This document shows, one piece after another, positions 1-11,772 of a stretch of 64,000 nt of DNA. The notes under the pieces are model-generated. The model was not told the origin of the DNA and made no database searches. It saw only the letters and a list, made by a program, of their open reading frames with translations. The stretch comes from Udeniomyces pyricola (taxonomy: Eukaryota; Basidiomycota; Tremellomycetes; Cystofilobasidiales; Mrakiaceae), in contig BCIK01000005.1 of assembly GCA_039545295.1 (NCBI GenBank), positions 127,268 through 191,267 on the forward strand. Direction: 5' to 3'. Each line of letters starts with the position of its first letter. Position 1 is the stretch's first letter. A program made the translations under genes and the position numbers.

Positions 1-10
1 TTTTCCCCAG

Positions 11-1210
11 ACGGTAATGTCGTGGCCGAGGGATTAATTGCTGATGCCACTTCTGGATGTGCTGCTTCCTTCCCATCATTCAGTCTCCTTGCTCTCGTCT
101 CTTCGACGGTGCTTGACACACTTCTGTACCCGCCCCCAAACCATGCTACTCAGCCATTCTCACATCCTCTCTTGACGTTCCTTGCGTATAATATCCTCCT
201 CCCGACATCGCTGTTCTACGGCTCCTCCCCGTGGCATTACTACGTTACCCAAGCGACGCCCATCCTCTTGTTCGCGTCGTTGCCGTGGTCCTTGCCTGCC
301 CTCATGGATGCCGCCAGAGGTCGCCTGGGCAGGAACGGCTTCCTTCTTGCGGGATTGTTGATTTGGACGACCGGAGTGTACAGCTTGGTGGGCCATAAGG
401 AGTGGAGGTTCCTCATGCCGCTGCTTCCGGTCTGGCATATCCTCGCAGCGGCTCGTCTGACGAGAGCGTTCGATCCTACCAACGGTTCGCCACAGCAATA
501 TACCCCTTCTACTCGTCTATACAACATCCCTTTCAATTCTAAACGACCGGTAATCCTTCCCAAGCCTAAACGCCTTGCCGTACTTGTTCTCCTCCCACTT
601 CCTCTGATCGTCTACCTTTCGTTCTTCCATGGGTCGGCTCAACATACCGTCATCACTTCCTTCTTGCAACAAGACCGGACCGTGACCAGCTTTGGAGTCC
701 TGATGCCGTGCCATTCGACACCCTGGCAAAGCCATCTCCATCGGCGAGACCTCGAAGACGAGAGTTGGTTCCTTACATGCGAGCCTCCCAAGACGTGAGT
801 TTTTGGTCATTCGCTCGGCAGTCCAATGTCGTCTGAAATGAAGCTGAATTTGGATCATACTCTGCTTATCTAGCCTTGTCGCTTCGGAGCATCACCAAAC
901 GCAAGAGTCTCTATTTTACCACTCGCCCGCTGGTTATCTCAACAACTTGCCCTCTCTGCGTTCGCCCGCAACCCCTCCATCAGTCCAGGCTGGGACGTGG
1001 CCATCGCATTTCGTGCTCTTTTCCTCGCTTCTCGACGCAAGTAACGACCCGGACGCGAAGCTTTCCATCCTTCTCTGGGACCGGGGCTACAGGGAAATCT
1101 GGAGGCGGTGGAATGGATTTGATTGGGCGCAAGATGACGAGCGTCGCAAGGGAGATGTCGTCGTACTCAGCAGGGTCGGCATCGAAGCAACGGGTGATGA
1201 AGACTTTTGA
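11..1210 (+). CDS. GPI10: GPI mannosyltransferase 3 (PIG-B/Gpi10), 5'-truncated by window
   Basis: This is the C-terminal part of a GT22-family dolichol-phosphate-mannose transferase. The family adds the third mannose to the GPI-anchor precursor on the lumenal side of the ER. Two exons are visible, about 11-794 and 874-1210. The first follows a pyrimidine-rich AG at 9-10, so it is probably an internal exon. A 79-nt GTGAGT...TAG intron (795-873) joins them in frame. The family signatures SLFYGSSPWHYY (near 208-243) and HKEWRFL (near 394-414) are present, with several hydrophobic membrane segments between them. The last exon carries the C-terminal WNGFDW...RRKG block seen in Gpi10. It ends at TGA 1208-1210. 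The N-terminus with the catalytic acidic loop lies outside the window. The Gpi10 subfamily, rather than another GT22 member (Alg9, Alg12, Smp3), is chosen from these motifs. Confidence 0.85.
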
Positions 1211-1637
1211 TGCGAAACCAGGCCAGGTATACTGATGGTATGACTGTGAATTAGCAAGCGATCTGACATGATTGGTGGGGTCGAGCAGCATGGAACAAGT
1301 CTCGACGCCCAGTCGTGGAGCGATCCGCTGGGAAAGAAATAAATAAATCGAAAGGGCAAGAAAAGGGGATGTAGAACACTATAATTGGGAATATGACTCG
1401 CCAGAAGTAGGTCTATTCCCGCGGCCCTCGGCGTTGTGCGATGATTGACGCTCATCGCAGCAAATCGCCGTCGCACACGAAGTGAAGCCATCCCATCTTT
1501 TCCATCTTGTTATCTTCCATTGATCCCCTCATCCTCCTCTTCTCAGCGGCTTTCTTTTTGCTCTCATCGCTGCATCTGCCGACTCAGCAACTCTCCTCAA
1601 CCGCCGCGCCCATCCAACAATCCATTCCCCTCTAGTC
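1211..1637. other. intergenic, GPI10 3' end / dehydrogenase promoter
   Basis: About 430 bp between two + strand genes. The last 140 bp before the ATG at 1638 are C/T-rich, as in most 5' leaders of this window. No gene or RNA was recognised. Confidence 0.6.
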
Positions 1638-3129
1638 ATGCCTACCACTGTCCTCGTCTACGTCGACGTTCGCCCCGATTCGGCCCTCGACACCTTCAAG
1701 GCAGCCTTGCCCTCGCCCGATTTCGACGTTCGCTACTTCCCACGCAAGGGCGATGACGTCCAGGAACCAACAGAAGAGGAACTCAAGGAAGTCGACGTCC
1801 TCGTCGCCTTTGATTTTCCTAAGGGCGTCACCTCGATCGAGCAGATGCCCCGGCTCAAGCTCTTTCAGCTATGCTCGGCGGGATCGAATCACGTTGACTC
1901 GCACCCTCTGATGGAGTCTCTCCCTTTGGACCATCCTCTGATCCTCTCATCCGCTTCGGGCATCCACGTCACTACCATCTCGGAGCATGTCGTCTCGAGC
2001 GTCATGGCCATGTTCCACGGCTTCCCTCGGTTCATCCGAGCTCAGGCCGACAGTCACTGGACGCCTCATACTGACCTTCATCGCGATGGATTCGCCGTCC
2101 GAGAGCTGAGGGATCAGACCATGGGTATCCTTGGCTACGGGCACATTGGCCGAGAGACGGCAAGAATGGCAAAGGCGTTGGTGAGTTTGTGCACGAAGAT
2201 CTCCTCCCTCCGTCTCCTTTTTTTAATGTTACATCGGAAGCGACGAGCAGGCCGATTTCCTGAACTCGCCACTTTCTTTTTTTTCGTACATACACAGGGT
2301 ATGAACGTCATCACCGCTACGAGGAGCGGCGAAAAGAGTCCCATCGGTGGTTATCTCATCGACGGCACAGGAGACCACGAAGGAGGTGCGTCTACAAAGT
2401 CTCCCGAAATCTTCGTGTGTTGCCTCTCAGTCTGTTTCGAAACGAGGCTCACGTTTGATATTTCTCCATACTACAGATATTCCGTCGCGCTGGCACGCAA
2501 CCAGCTCAAAGTCGGACCTCCACACGTTTTACTCAACCTCTGACGTGGTCGTCAACACCCTGCCATCTAGCAAGCACACTCAGCGATTCGTCGACGAGGC
2601 AGCTTTCCGCTCCATGAAGCCCGACGCTATCTATGTCAACATTGGCCGGGGAGACACTACCGACCAAGGAAAGCTGATTGAAGCGCTCGAAGCTGGACTG
2701 AACAAGAGCTCGGGTCAAGAGGGAGAGCTTAGAATCGGTGGAGCCTGTAAGTCGCATTTGCTCGTCACGTTCCTCAGCAGATGTCTCCCTTTGGTAACTG
2801 AAGATATGTGACTAATCGGATCTGGCCTTGATCGATGAATCCAGCCCTCGATGTCACCACACCCGAGCCGCTGGAAAAAGACTCGAAGCTTTGGTCCCTG
2901 TCGAATGTTCTGCTGACGCCCCACATGAGGTTCGTTTCCGACTGTCTTTGCGATTGGACGCTGAAGAGAACATTCTTCTGATCCTTTTTACGCCTTGCTC
3001 ATACATCTTTTCAGTGGCCTGAGCTCTACTTACTTTGTCCGAGCTCTCGACGTCGCTCGAATCAACACTCTTCGGGTGTGTGTCGAGGGTAAAGGGGCCC
3101 TCAACGCTGTGCGCGGCAAGGGGGAATAA
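1638..3129 (+). CDS. D-isomer-specific 2-hydroxyacid dehydrogenase, NAD(P)-dependent
   Basis: A cytosolic NAD(P)-dependent oxidoreductase family that interconverts 2-keto acids and D-2-hydroxy acids (glyoxylate/hydroxypyruvate reductase-like). Five exons, 1638-2180, 2298-2385, 2477-2746, 2845-2929 and 3015-3129, give 366 residues. The catalytic-domain N-terminus is followed by the Rossmann motif GILGYGHIGRE at about residue 163. NIGRGD supplies the expected active-site Arg. LDVTTPEPL contains the Glu, and LTPHMSG has the general-base His next to the last intron. All splice sites are GT-AG and keep phase. The real substrate cannot be told from sequence. A secondary ATG context is not needed, because the first ATG starts directly in the conserved N-terminal beta strand (TTVLVYVDV). 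Confidence 0.9.
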
Positions 3130-4031
3130 ACGCGAAAGAGTTACATTAAAGGTTTCAATCTAGATTATATCAATAGACCAGCTATGGACAGTTTTGGCTG
3201 GATGCAGTGAGACAACAACGATGCGAGATGGATTGAGAGACGCATATATGGGTACGGTATAACCAGGAGAGTTGAGGCAATGTATAGCAAGCATCATGGA
3301 TGATATCGAAAGGGCCAAGGGTAATTAATTACAACCATCTCGAACTTAATTGAGAGATGATCTGCCAGGCCGGCATATACGCGACTGAGAAAGTGCAGAT
3401 GAGATGGGTGACTTGATAGATGCGGCAAATTTCCAACCACGCTGGGGTGGGTGATGATAGATGATATGTGCGATGGGCAGTAGTAAGACGAAGAAGAAGA
3501 AGAAGAAGCAGAAAGAGACCCATATCGATCAATCATGGACGACGATTATATTCAGCTGTCGCACATGTCGCAGGCAAGCTGGCACATTCGACAGCTGATG
3601 GTGGGTGAGTTACGAGAGAGGGAGAGTCGGACGGCGGGCCAACTCCAAGGTCGCGCGCTCCAGCGAGAGCCCGCCCGGGAGAGGGCAATCGGTTCGAAGA
3701 GGGAAACCTTTCCTCTAGCTCCCCCGTCTCACCGCAAGAACATCAAGTGCGTATACTGGCACCGCCTCTTCCTCACCTTTCCATCCTTTCAGAGGCTTAT
3801 ATGCGAATGGACATGACAGCATACATCTCTGCTTGGGCGGCACGCGTTCCTAGTCGGGCAACTCAGGCTGATGGTTTCCCCTTGTCTTGCGTCGTTTGCC
3901 TCTCCAAAACTTCTCACTTTCGCCGCCCTGCCCCTCGCTCGCCTCGTCTCCTCCCATTCTTGCTCGCTCTCTTCCCTCCCTCTTTCCCTCTCCTTCATCA
4001 ACCACCGCTCCACTTTGATTGATCAACAGAA
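3130..4031. other. intergenic and eL13 leader
   Basis: About 900 bp with no supported gene. An (AAG/GAA)n tract lies at about 3490-3513. From about 3940 to 4020 the top strand is strongly pyrimidine-rich (CTCC/CTTCC runs), directly upstream of the eL13 ATG, as expected for a ribosomal-protein gene leader. Confidence 0.6.
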
Positions 4032-5640
4032 ATGGGTTTCGGCAAGAACAACGGTAAGCATTTCTTTCCTCTTCTACTCCCTTGTATATCACCAAACAAG
4101 TCTCGATGCTCGCTGCTTCCTAGCCCGTCGTGCCCTCTGGCCGAACAAATGCCCATGCTGACTTTGTCTACTTCTTCCCCCCCCCTTCTCTTTTCCTCCT
4201 CCCGTTACTGGTACCTTGCCTCACTAAGTCCTCCACGCTAACCATTTCCGAAAGGACTGGCAGGTTCGCATTCAGCTCTCTTCTTCATGCGCTTGACATC
4301 CTTTACATCTTTGACTCGTAGCAAGCAGAGCTGGAATCTGACAGCCTCGACTCGCCCCCCCCCCCTCCTCCCCCTTCTCCTTTCTGTCAATCCTCGTCTC
4401 GCCGTCCTCTTCAAAAAACGCCCTTGCCTCCCTCCCACGCACGCTCGCTCGCTCGACCGTCTGCTTTCTACCTTCGCTCTCTCCACGGCCCCATCAAAAA
4501 CAACACACAATCACATCACCTTGCACATGTCACTTGTACCCATTTCCCTACTACCATCCGAATCGCGCCTGCGTCACTCATATCCACTCTACTCCTCTCA
4601 AACCAACCAAAACGCAAACTCGCTGGCATTCTTCCCCCCTTCCCTATCCGTCCCTCTCTACCATCTTCAAACCATCCTTTCCGCTTTCCTTCGGTTGATT
4701 TACTCTAGCGACGAGTGAAGACCTGGTTCGACCAGCCCGGCAAGAAGTCCCGCCGTCGTGCTGCCCGAGCCACCAAGGCCACCGCCCTCGGAGCTCGACC
4801 TCTCAAGTCCCTCCGACCCGCCGTCCGATGCCCCACCGTCCGATACAACACCAAGATCCGTGAGGGTCGAGGTTTCACCCACCGAGAGCTTAAGGCCGCC
4901 GGTGTCGGTCGAAAGGAGGCTAAGGGTCTTGGTATCTCGGTCGACCACCGACGAAGGGGTGGAGACGTTAAGGCCGAGGAGGTCAACGTCGAGCGATTGA
5001 AGAACTACCGAGAGAGGTGAGTCCCGCGCGCATCCATGCGGCTTTTTTTCTTCTCGCGTGTGATCATACTATCAGTCACAAAGCGAGCGGCTGGGAAATG
5101 TTGTGTATTCGGTAGAAGGCAGGGTGTGATAGAAGGATGTCGCAATGGCGTGACCAAAGAGGGAAGAAGGATTTGACGGACAAAGCACGTCTTGTCTGCA
5201 CATGATCGAGAACTGTCGCTGACCCACCATCTGTCTCTCCTTGCTCTTCTCTTCAGGCTCATCGTCTTCCCCCGAAAGGCCGGCAAGGCCAAGAAGGGAG
5301 ACACTGAGGGTGCCGCTGACATCGACCTCAAGTCGATCAACCTCGTCAAGACCACCATCGCTCTCCCCGAGCTCTACGAGGCCGAGAAGCCCCGAGCCAT
5401 CACCTCCGACGAGAAGGAGTTCGAGGCCTACCGAACTCTCCGAATTGCCCGAGCTGCCAAGAGGAACGCCGGTCAGATCAAGAAGAGGGCCGAGTAAGTG
5501 TCTTTCTTCGTATTCGTGCCCCGCCTGTCTTTCGCGCGAAAGGATGCTGATCCAGCTTTTCGATTCCTCCGTTTCTTCCCCTGGTTTGTGTTTGGCTTAA
5601 CAGGAAGAAGGCTGCTGAGGAGGCTGCTGCCAAGAAGTAA
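4032..5640 (+). CDS. RPL13: 60S ribosomal protein L13 (eL13)
   Basis: Structural protein of the large cytoplasmic ribosomal subunit. Five exons, 4032-4053, 4229-4263, 4709-5016, 5257-5493 and 5604-5640, encode 212 residues, normal for the family. Family blocks are HFRKDWQ (exon 2), RVKTWFDQPGKK, LRPAVRCPTVRYN, GRGFTHRELKAAGV and GISVDHRRR (exon 3), then VFPRKAGK in exon 4. The C-terminus is the usual A/K/E-rich tail. Exons 1 and 2 are very small (22 and 35 nt). They were placed by phase and by the conserved MGFGKNN and NHFRKDWQ sequences, so the V-L-H-A junction is the least certain part. Intron 2 is 445 nt, the longest in this gene. Codon use is strongly C-ending, typical of highly expressed genes. 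Confidence 0.96.
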
Positions 5641-6070
5641 AGTCGCCTTCCCATACGCGACTTCTTTTATGATATGCCCTTCCCACTTTGACATTGATGT
5701 GTTTGCTCTTGAGATCATACTTGCCGTACTGTTCTGCTTTGTTATACTGACGTGCTAACCTACGTGGCATATCTGCGCGCCCTGATAGGAACTGACGATG
5801 GTGGACTGCGAGTAATCGACGCCACATCCGCAAAGATCGTCGTCCCCCGGGATGGGCTCCGCTTTGACGCCCCTGTTCTCGCGTCTCGCCTGTACCACCC
5901 ACTTGGTAGCCCCTTCAACCTTGTTTTTGAGGGTCGGACCCTCTTTCTTGTCCTTGTCTACTTGACATCATCTATACCAGATTTGCAGTTGTAACGCCGT
6001 TGATTGCAGGGAATTTGCTTCCAATCCCCAACGACCGACCGACTATCCATCATTATCCATCCACTTCCTC
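5641..6070. other. eL13 3' region and promoter of the 7TM gene
   Basis: About 430 bp. A short open frame at 5752-5994 has no start context, no splice support and no recognisable protein features. Nothing else was seen. Confidence 0.55.
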
Positions 6071-9006
6071 ATGTCGCTCCCTACCGCATTCTTTGTACTC
6101 TCTGTGCGCGCCGGTGTAGATCTTCCCGGTCTGTTGCGACATGCATGGTATAACGGTGGCTCTAACTCAACGACGTGACTTTCTTTTGGCTTTCCTTCCT
6201 TCCCTTCTTTCTCTGGCACCATCTTCTCCTTCTCTTTGGCCTTCTAGCTCGTCGGTCTAGGCTTGTGTTCTCTCCTCCTCTTCACTATCCTCTTGACCCC
6301 TTCGGTATCCAGGGATGCGACGATCGTCATGCTACTCTTCGTTTACGGCGTCGTTGCGCCCATATGTTTGAACCTCACTCGGTTCGACGCGTCTCGCTGG
6401 ACCAAGGAGGAGGCTGGCTTGCAAAGCAGTTGGAGCGTCGTTCAAGCTGGTTTGGTCGTGGGTGTGGGGTGCATGGAAGCGGCATCACTTTTTGGCTTGG
6501 TGGTCAAGGTATGTACATGTGTAGAGAGACGATGAGCAAGGAGGGAAGAGGGAAGAGGGTGAGAAGGTCAGCTGGGAAGGGAAGGTGAAGGTTGCTGCTG
6601 CGCGACTAGCCCGAAATTCGATATTCGAGGCCCGAACATTAACCATTGGCCTCATTTCTCACGCTTGCACATGCGCTCACACCCCTTTCTTTAACTTCGT
6701 CTCTCCTCTCTGCGTCTCCGCTTCAAACGGCAAATCGGTATACATCAACTCAATGTTGCCAACAGCTCTTTGCCGCGCTCCTCGCCGCTTCCCGCCAAAT
6801 CCACAGCCTGCTCGACACTGTCGTCGTCCGGCTCGGTGTGAGTCTTCCGGCCCGCCGTCATTGTCCTCATCTATGCGTGAAAGTTCTATCCGTGCCCCAG
6901 CTTCAGTTGAAATGACTTCTGACCGAGCCAACGCAGCTTCTCATCCTGCCGCTAGGTATCTGGGTAGTTTCGCTCACAACTGGGATCGTGCTCGCTCAAA
7001 AAGGTTTTGTCGCAAAAGGCGAATTTGTGAGTGTTGAATTCACGACATCATGTCGCTAAACGGACGAGTGATGAGGGCGAATACGTAGTACAGCATGTGT
7101 CGTGTCTGACGTGTTTCTCTGGCGTTGTTACGGATGCAGTACTTTTACGTCAAGCATGAATCTATGTACGTCACTGGTAGCTGCCGCCAACAAGCTAGTG
7201 GAACGCTTTAGGTCGGAGATTGAATGCATGATACGACAACGATCGAATGAGCTGACTTCTCGTTGCTCACATACTGTTTCTATAGCTCTACCTACGTCTT
7301 CGTCCTCAGCTGCGTCCTTCTTGGATTTGTCCTTGTATTTCTCTGTTAGCAACACGTTCCTCGGCTTGCCGCCATCTCTCGTTACTCTCGCACATCGGCG
7401 CTAATGTTGGTGTAACCTGCCACTTGGTCTGGCGCCCCTTTGACCTATCATTCAGTTGCCATCTTCTCCCTCTTCCTCCGCCGCTTTTTGGCCTTCCGCA
7501 AGAACAACCACGGACCGACATCGGTCGATGCGGAGAAAGCGTCCTCGTTCTCGCACGCCCTGGAGGGAATCGACGTCGAGCTTGCGTGCAGAGCGCTGTC
7601 GTTTGCGAGTTATGTCGGTACGACGTTTATGTAAGTTTACTCTTGTGTGTTATGCCGGCCGCTCGATATGCGCTTGATGCTGAGCCGAAGTCGTTTGTGT
7701 TGACAATGACAGTCTCACCGTCTTTGGCGCATCAGGGGAATCTCAAATTGCACTTGCCATGCTGACGGCAGCAGGTCAGCAGCTCATCCTTATCATCATG
7801 ATCGTTCTGTCTCATATGTGGACCTAACACGTTGGCTTTGTCCACCCTTGGGTATCCGTTCGCATGGCACCTGCAGCTCCCTCGTTCATGTTCCTCATCT
7901 TTGGCACGCAACGCGATGTCTTGGTAATCTGGTTCTATCCTCTTGTCCTGCTCGCATCAGTCTCCCCTTTCCTTCGTCAAACTGCTCCCGCTACTATACC
8001 CCGACCGACTTCCACCACCTCGTTCGCCTCAACCGGCTCTTCGAGAACGACCCCAACGTCCCGCTTATCCCATTGCACTCCGATCTCTCGTTCTCGTCCC
8101 TTGCATTCCCTCTCCATTCAACCTGTCGCGTACATTCCCACAGTCCGCAAGCACGATTCGACCTCACCCCGCTCAGACACCTTTTCGTTCTCGGGCTCGA
8201 AATCCGAGTACAACACGCTTTCTTCCCTCACTTATCGATCCCTGCCTGCTAGTTCTGCAAGTCTAGGTCCTGTTCTCCCTCCTAAAGCTCACTTCTACTC
8301 TCCACCATCTTCCCCACCATCTCCAACGACACTTCACCTTGCATCCGGTATCCATACACCCCGTCGAATCCCGTCTCGAGACCTCATTTTTGGCCGAAAC
8401 GCTTCCAACTCCCCTCAAGCACTTAGACGAACGCCGAGTAACGGTTCCTCCCTCTACAACCTCTCCATGTTCTCTCGCCGGCCACCAGGTTCAGTCTACA
8501 CGATCGAACTCAACGATAACGTCGCTTCGTCAACCACGCCCGCGCTCCTCGCCCGGCGAAACAGTGACGACCATCTCAACGCTTCTTCTCCATCTCGGCT
8601 CATTCGCGCAAAGAGTGACCATGGTATCCATCGGTTATCCCCTTCTGTGTTTGGCGATGTCAAATCGGTCCGGAGTCCTTACGACGATCCGTGCAGCTTC
8701 GAGAGGAGTAAGAGCTCAGATACGTTTGGGCTCGACGCGGCGTTTCGAGGGAATGCAGAAGACGCTGGGTCGGTCAGGGCCGAAGCTAATTGCCGCCCCC
8801 TCGAGGATTTCAGTGAAGGGGACGCGAGGAAAAGGGCGAGGACGGTCGGAGAGCTCGACCTGCGAGAATGGGCAAAGACGCCAGCTCGAGGTCCGCAAGG
8901 CTATGGGCTGCAGTCGCCGCAAGGCTATGGGCTGCAGTGGGAGGAACGGGTGGGATCGAGTCGGGTCAACGTCAATCGTCTACCAATCCCATCGTTTGAC
9001 GCTTGA
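6071..9006 (+). CDS. putative seven-transmembrane receptor-like protein with long Ser-rich cytosolic tail
   Basis: Not recognised as a named family. Nine exons (6071-6174, 6313-6508, 6766-6837, 6937-7026, 7140-7165, 7286-7344, 7456-7630, 7713-7774, 7877-9006) keep phase and give 637 residues. The short N-terminus has a possible N-glycosylation site (NST). Hydrophobic spans follow: DATIVMLLFVYGVVAPICLNL split over its end, VVQAGLVVGVG..., LFAALLAA..., LLILPLGIWVVSLTTGIVLA, TYVFVLSCVLLGFVLVFLF, then after a basic loop (LRRFLAFRKNN) CRALSFASYVGTTFILTVFG, and a last span ending FMFLIFGTQRDVL. That is seven spans with a basic loop after span 5 and a cytosolic tail of about 370 residues, a GPCR-like plan. 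The tail has kinase-type sites (RRTPS, RRNS, RAKS) and a tandem PQGYGLQ repeat. The receptor assignment is inference. A multi-span transporter is the alternative. Confidence 0.6.
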
Positions 9007-9467
9007 GTTTATGATGCCAAAGGGGGTTTAAGGGATGGTTGTTGTCGGGCTTGGAATCTTTAAACCAGTTGTTGTGTCTTTTTTGTTCTTTCTTTCTTTC
9101 TTTCTTCTTTCCCTTCGTTTTCATGGTTTGCTTCATAACTCATGGTGTACTGCGCTCTTATTCTATCTTTTCTTTACTGCTCTCCAAGGTCAGCTAATGG
9201 CTAGTGTGCTTCCCCTCAAACACCCCATGTCGTTTACATCTAGGGTCACATCTTCCGTTTCTCATTTTCTCTCTAACCATCTCTGTCCTAATCGACGAGG
9301 ACTTCGTTCCATCTTTCCTTTCCTTTCTGGGTTGATCCCGCTCATAGCGCTTCGGGTTGCATCTGTCGAAACGATTTTCATGTCGTTCTTCTGTTACGAC
9401 CCTCAAAAAAAAAACGCCATGCATATCCCGTAAGCTACGATTGAGAGCTCTTGATCGACCACCCCAA
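9007..9467. other. convergent 3' regions
   Basis: About 460 bp between two converging genes. It is T-rich (TTTC repeats near 9088-9110) with an A-run at 9406-9414. No gene was seen. Confidence 0.55.
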
Positions 9468-11569
9468 TCACATCCCTCCAGTCTGTTGATCGGCACCTCC
9501 ACCTGGAGGTCCGAGACTCGCCAACAAAGCCTCCCAACCTCCTTCAGGAACATCTGCACCCAACAACCCATCAAACACACTCATATCGAGCTCTGGGAGA
9601 TCCCCACTTCCACCGCCGCCGCCACCACCACCGCCCAGACCGAGATCGAGGCCATCAAAGTCGACGGCGCCTCCTACTCCTCCTCCGCCCAAAGAATCAG
9701 CACCACCTGCGCCCGTGTGAGGCATAGCTGATACTCCTCCTGTAGTGGCTGTTTCGGCCATCGTCGTCGTCGTCGTCGCTGCTGCCGGCGGACCAAGAGG
9801 GAAAAGGGCAGAGAGGTCGAACTGTTGAGTAGGGTTGACATTGCTGAGTCCAACAACACCCCCGCCTGAAACAGCGAGATCTTGTGTAGAAACGTTAGGG
9901 GGTTGTTGCGACGGCTGGAATGACTGCTGCTGAGCGTCGGTGGTGGCGTTATTGTTGGCTGCCGTGAGGAATTGGGAGAAGTCAAGGGAGTTCTCAGCCG
10001 AGGCAGGAGCAAAGAGTGCATTGTTATTGCTGTTGCTGTTGTTGTCATTGGTGTTGTTCGGCAACGCCTGTTGCTGCTGAGGGACGTTGGACAGCTGGAA
10101 CGATTGCTGAGGAGCTGGCCGATGGAGGTCGGCCGCTTGCAATTGGGCGAGCATCGCTTCTGCCTCAGCAGATGACATCTTGTCGATTTGGGAGTTCGTA
10201 AGGGAGGTCGGGTCGAAACTGAGGGTCGGATGCTGCTGCTGCTGCTGCAACTGCTGCTGTGGCACAGGAGTCACCGTCGGGAGCACGGTACTCTTCGTTG
10301 GTTGAGGGGAAGGATTTGGCTTCGAGATCATGGGCGCACCCGATACGGGGGACGGTTTGGAAGCTGGATGTTGGTTTGTCGCCGAAGGGTTAGGAGCAAA
10401 AGGCGGGGCGATAGCTGATGCGGGAAGTGCGAGTGTCGGAGCGTTGGGTCGCTGCTTGAGGCGTGGTTTGGGTTTGGGTCGAGGAGCGGAAGCGATGACA
10501 GGAGGAGATGACGCCGCTGGTCCAGAAGTCATGTGGATCGAAGTAGAAGACGATGGGAGATTAATCGCCAAAGGTTGTGGAGTGGGAAGTTTTGTGGAAT
10601 GGGCCGGAAACATGGCTGCAGGCTCGGGCATGGGCGACAACTTGGCGGGCGAAGGTGGAACCGGAACGGCAAAGGGCTTCGACGTTTTTGGCTGAGTCTG
10701 GGGCATCGGATTGACTGGCTGGTTTGCCTGAGTAGAATTGATGGCAAGGGCCTTGGGGGCGACCTTGACGGCAGCAGAGGGAAGCTTAAGGGTAAAGGCA
10801 GCTGAAGCTGGCGGATTCGATGGCAAGGCAGGCAAGTCTGGAATGACGGGCGGCGGGGGCGGAAGCGACAGCGACACTGGTGCTGGAGAAGGTGGTGGAG
10901 AAGTCATGATGCGATGCTGTTGAGAAGCGAGAGAGAGAGGATAGAAGCATGCCGATCAGCAACAGGAAAAGCGAGCAGGCACGTTAAGATGGAGGAATAC
11001 ACCAAGGCGACGGCGCGGATGTACTGGAAATCATCAATGGATGCTCACCATGTATTCTTCCATCTCAGCCCTAACCCAGGCGTAGTCATCCCTCATCTGA
11101 ACGAGTTGATCCTGCATATGAAGCGGGGCATGGAGTGCGATGGCCTGCGCTCCTCTATACGAGATGAACAACCCGTGATGGTGTGTGAGACGCGTTAGTC
11201 CGACGGATCGATAGAAGCGGGCAAGACTGGTGGCGAGCGAGCGGGCGAGCCTTACACTTGCTGAGCATCGGCATGGAACCGAAGAATGTTTGCAGAGGTG
11301 ATGAGGTACGCCTGGAGTGAAGAGGTAGGAACGGATGCGAAGAGCAACGTCAGCACAAGGGCTGACGACCAGCGCGGGTTGAGCAACGTAGAGACACGAG
11401 GGGGCAGGGCAAAGGAGGGTAGGACCTTGATGATGCCCTCGAGTTCGTCCACCTTGTCGAGGAGCCAGTCCCGACCAGTGTAGGCGACGGTGTGTGGCTT
11501 CTTTTCGTTGGGCTGCTGTTGGGATGGATCGGGATCATGCGGATGTGGGCGCTTGGTAGAGGAGGACAT
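9468..11569 (-). CDS. Gln/Pro-rich protein with conserved-looking N-terminus and acidic Gly-rich C-terminus, unknown function
   Basis: No family was recognised. Three exons on the minus strand, 11569-11256, 11154-11049 and 10916-9468, give 622 residues. The first about 140 residues are compositionally normal (YTGRDWLLDKVDELEGIIK, then a hydrophobic stretch and MRDDYAWVRAEMEEYM) and look like a small helical domain. The rest is low complexity: Pro/Ala/Ser-rich, then Gln/Asn runs around residues 320-460 enclosing a helical segment (QIDKMSSAEAEAMLAQLQ). The C-terminus has acidic/hydrophobic clusters on a poly-Gly background (VDFDGLDLGL, LPELDMSVFDGLL). This architecture resembles transcriptional coactivators, but that is inference from composition. 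An alternative start is 11668, which adds 33 residues. The GTAAGG donor at 11255 was preferred over GTGTAA because only it keeps phase with exon 2. Confidence 0.65.
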
Positions 11570-11772
11570 GTGGGGAGGCCGTTGGGATGGATGCGGGTGG
11601 GCGGCCGTTGTTGTGAGAGGAGTACTGTTAAGTACTGGGTACTGGATGTACGGTAATTTAGGAAGCAAGACTATTAGATATTAGAGAAAGCGGATGCACA
11701 AGCAATCACGTTGATTATGGCAATCATCGATGCGATTATTATAATTATAAGCATGATCCGATCTCTGATCTC
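11570..11772. promoter_or_regulatory. short bidirectional promoter region (Q/P-rich gene and ERV25)
   Basis: About 200 bp separate two divergent start codons, so both promoters must share this interval or overlap the genes. An AT-rich core (ATTATTATAATTATAAG, about 11734-11751) is visible 25-40 bp before the ERV25 ATG. No specific factor site is claimed. Confidence 0.4.

Noticed and set aside
7924..7960. Possible 37-nt intron in the last exon of the 7TM gene
   Set aside because: GT...AG borders exist, but removal shifts the frame out of the 9006 stop frame. Reading through is continuous.
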